Below are positions 4,418 to 5,976 of a stretch of 5,976 nt of DNA, piece after piece. Within the stretch, counting starts at the first letter, position 1. Every line of letters begins with the position of its first letter. Made by a program: the position numbers and the translations under genes. Source of the stretch: an uncultured Plesiomonas sp. GTDB taxonomy: Bacteria > Pseudomonadota > Gammaproteobacteria > Enterobacterales > CAMTGL01. The stretch lies in assembly GCA_947071955.1 (NCBI GenBank), contig CAMTGL010000132.1, positions 1 to 5,976 on the forward strand, given 5' to 3'. The notes under the pieces are model-generated. The model ran no database searches and was not told where the DNA came from. It worked only from the letters and a program-made list of their open reading frames with translations.

Positions 4418-5976
4418 ATGTTATTACCCAGCTTAACCATTGGTAAAAAACTTACCTCGGCTTTTTCGGTTCTTTGCTTATTACTGATTGGGATAGGTGC
4501 ATTCTCACTGACCCAGTTCAACCAGATGAACAATGAATCTCTCGATCTGACCGATAACGTCATTCCCAGCATCCGCAGTGCAGCGGCTATTCGCCAGACC
4601 ATAGCCGATTTTCGCCGCTATGAACTGGGGCTCTTTTTAGTGATGGGCGATCCGGCGCGCAAAGCACAATACCTGCAAGCGCTCGACGGATTAAAAACTG
4701 ACATCAACGGCACTCTTGATGATTATGCCCGACTGGTCTGGGAAGAGAGTGAACAGCAGGTCTATAGCCAGATTAAAACTCGGTGGGTTCAATACCTCAA
4801 CATCCACCAACAGCTGTTAAATTTACTGAACAACCAGCAAATCGATCAGGCGCATACCCTGCTACTCGGTCAGGGAATGGCAAGCTATACCTCAATGTTA
4901 GGTGATGTCACACTATTGATTGAGCTGAATGAAAAATATGCAGTAACCGCACATGCTACCGCTGAATCGGTCTATACCTCGGCTAAAATCAATATCGCCA
5001 TCTGTATTGCACTCTCTATTGCTCTGGTGGTGATATTTGCTACCGTGCTGACGCGCCAGATCCGCGACCCACTGATTTTACTGGTACAACAGGCACAACA
5101 AATTGCCAACGGACACCTTGGTCGCAGCGCACTGTGTGATTATGTTGATTCAGGCAAATTGTCAGACGATGAAATCGGCCAGCTAGCTCGTGCGATTCGT
5201 CAGATGAAAGAGGGGTTAAGCCAGCTGGTTAACGAAATCAGCGCCTCAGTTTCACAGCTCAGTACCGCGGTTGAAGAGGTCAGTGCTATTGCTGAGCAGT
5301 CATCACAAGGCATGCAACAGCAGCAGAGTGAAGTATCACAACTGGCAACTGCCATGAATGAGATGCAATCGACTGTCCAAGAAGTGTCACGCAACACCAC
5401 CGATGCAGCAACCGCAGCACATCAGGCTACCGATGCTTCAAACAGCGGCAGTAAAGTGGTGCACAACTCTATCAGCAGTATTGAGCAAGTCGCGCAGGAA
5501 ATTGAGCGGGCCGGTAATGTGGTACAGCAACTTGAGCAAGACAGTGCTAGTATCAGTGTGGTGCTTGATGTCATTCGCAATATTGCCGATCAAACCAACT
5601 TGCTGGCGCTGAATGCGGCGATTGAAGCGGCACGAGCCGGTGAACAAGGGCGTGGCTTTGCGGTCGTGGCCGATGAAGTTCGTACGCTGGCGCAGCGCAC
5701 TCAAGACTCAACAGCCGAGATCAATAAAATTATCGATGTGTTGCAATCCCGCGCCGCAGAAGCAGGCCAAGCGATGCAAATCAGCCGCCAGCAGATGCAG
5801 ACCAGTGTTGAGCAGGCGCGCGATGCCGGGGAAACTATCGGGCAAATTAACCAGTCGGTGATTCAGATCTCCGATATGAACACCCAGATTGCCAGCGCAA
5901 CAGAGCAGCAAAACTCGGTGACTGAAGAGCTAAACCGCAGCATTGTGAATATCCACAATGCTTCTGATGAAGTGGC
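4418..5976 (+). CDS. Methyl-accepting chemotaxis protein, 3' end outside window
   Basis: This transmembrane chemoreceptor signals to CheA/CheW to control flagellar rotation. The 519 codons in the window show a short cytoplasmic N-terminus (MLLPSLTIGKKL) and TM1 at about residues 13-31. A periplasmic helical sensor at about 32-190 resembles the four-helix-bundle 4HB_MCP class. TM2 is at about 191-211, followed by a HAMP domain ending in DEIGQLARAIRQM, then the coiled-coil signalling domain. The hairpin tip is canonical (IRNIADQTNLLALNAAIEAA from residue 386, then RAGEQGRGFAVVADEVRTLA). Gln/Glu-rich methylation helices are visible around residues 293-320 (EQSSQGMQQQQSEV) and 496 onward (EQQNSVTEELNRS). 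The start is chosen for AAGG at 4407-4410, 7 nt upstream, and because TM1 follows directly. The frame runs open to the last base, so the end of the signalling domain and any C-terminal CheR-binding tail are outside the window. The ligand cannot be predicted from this sensor. Confidence 0.95.
   Translation, partial: MLLPSLTIGKKLTSAFSVLCLLLIGIGAFSLTQFNQMNNESLDLTDNVIPSIRSAAAIRQTIADFRRYELGLFLVMGDPARKAQYLQALDGLKTDINGTLDDYARLVWEESEQQVYSQIKTRWVQYLNIHQQLLNLLNNQQIDQAHTLLLGQGMASYTSMLGDVTLLIELNEKYAVTAHATAESVYTSAKINIAICIALSIALVVIFATVLTRQIRDPLILLVQQAQQIANGHLGRSALCDYVDSGKLSDDEIGQLARAIRQMKEGLSQLVNEISASVSQLSTAVEEVSAIAEQSSQGMQQQQSEVSQLATAMNEMQSTVQEVSRNTTDAATAAHQATDASNSGSKVVHNSISSIEQVAQEIERAGNVVQQLEQDSASISVVLDVIRNIADQTNLLALNAAIEAARAGEQGRGFAVVADEVRTLAQRTQDSTAEINKIIDVLQSRAAEAGQAMQISRQQMQTSVEQARDAGETIGQINQSVIQISDMNTQIASATEQQNSVTEELNRSIVNIHNASDEV

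Noticed and set aside
3978..4436. A 152-aa open frame on the + strand ahead of the chemoreceptor.
   Set aside because: It overlaps the DUF3630-like gene antisense, crosses the promoter region and the chemoreceptor start, and has low-information His/Pro/Thr-rich content without a ribosome-binding site.

Overview
The window reads as chromosomal DNA of a facultatively anaerobic gammaproteobacterium. GlpA, GlpB, GlpC and YhhQ closely resemble the E. coli proteins as I remember them. The small DUF3630-like protein and the style of the chemoreceptor point toward the Aeromonadales/Vibrionales/Shewanella side; a Tolumonas-like organism is possible, but no genus can be fixed from the sequence alone. 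No mobile element, CRISPR array, tRNA or rRNA is visible.

Left part (1-2978, + strand): the end of glpA followed by complete glpB and glpC, translationally overlapping (11 nt and 4 nt). Together they encode the anaerobic sn-glycerol-3-phosphate dehydrogenase, which oxidises glycerol-3-phosphate to dihydroxyacetone phosphate and passes the electrons through flavin and Fe-S centres to the quinone pool. The operon ends in a strong hairpin (3019-3056) that can serve both strands, because the next gene converges on it.

Middle part (3082-4179, - strand): yhhQ, a membrane transporter for a queuosine precursor, lies downstream of a small DUF3630-like gene. The yhhQ leader contains a good sigma70 promoter (CTGACA-17-TATACT) overlapping the stop codon of the upstream gene. 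Next to the start codon is a compact element with the architecture of a class I preQ1 riboswitch, whose 3' pseudoknot strand is the Shine-Dalgarno sequence. The inferred logic is that preQ1 (or preQ0) in the cell shuts translation of the importer. This is the most informative non-coding element in the window.

Right part (4180-5976): a 238-nt divergent intergenic region with a perfect 12-bp palindrome, then a methyl-accepting chemotaxis protein on the + strand. It has TM1, a four-helix-bundle sensor, TM2, HAMP and a signalling hairpin, and it runs off the window edge after 519 codons.

I did not find an undescribed multi-gene system. The items most worth a second look are the riboswitch/leader arrangement of yhhQ, a possible leader ORF running through the aptamer, the low-complexity tail of GlpA, and two short perfect palindromes in regulatory positions.
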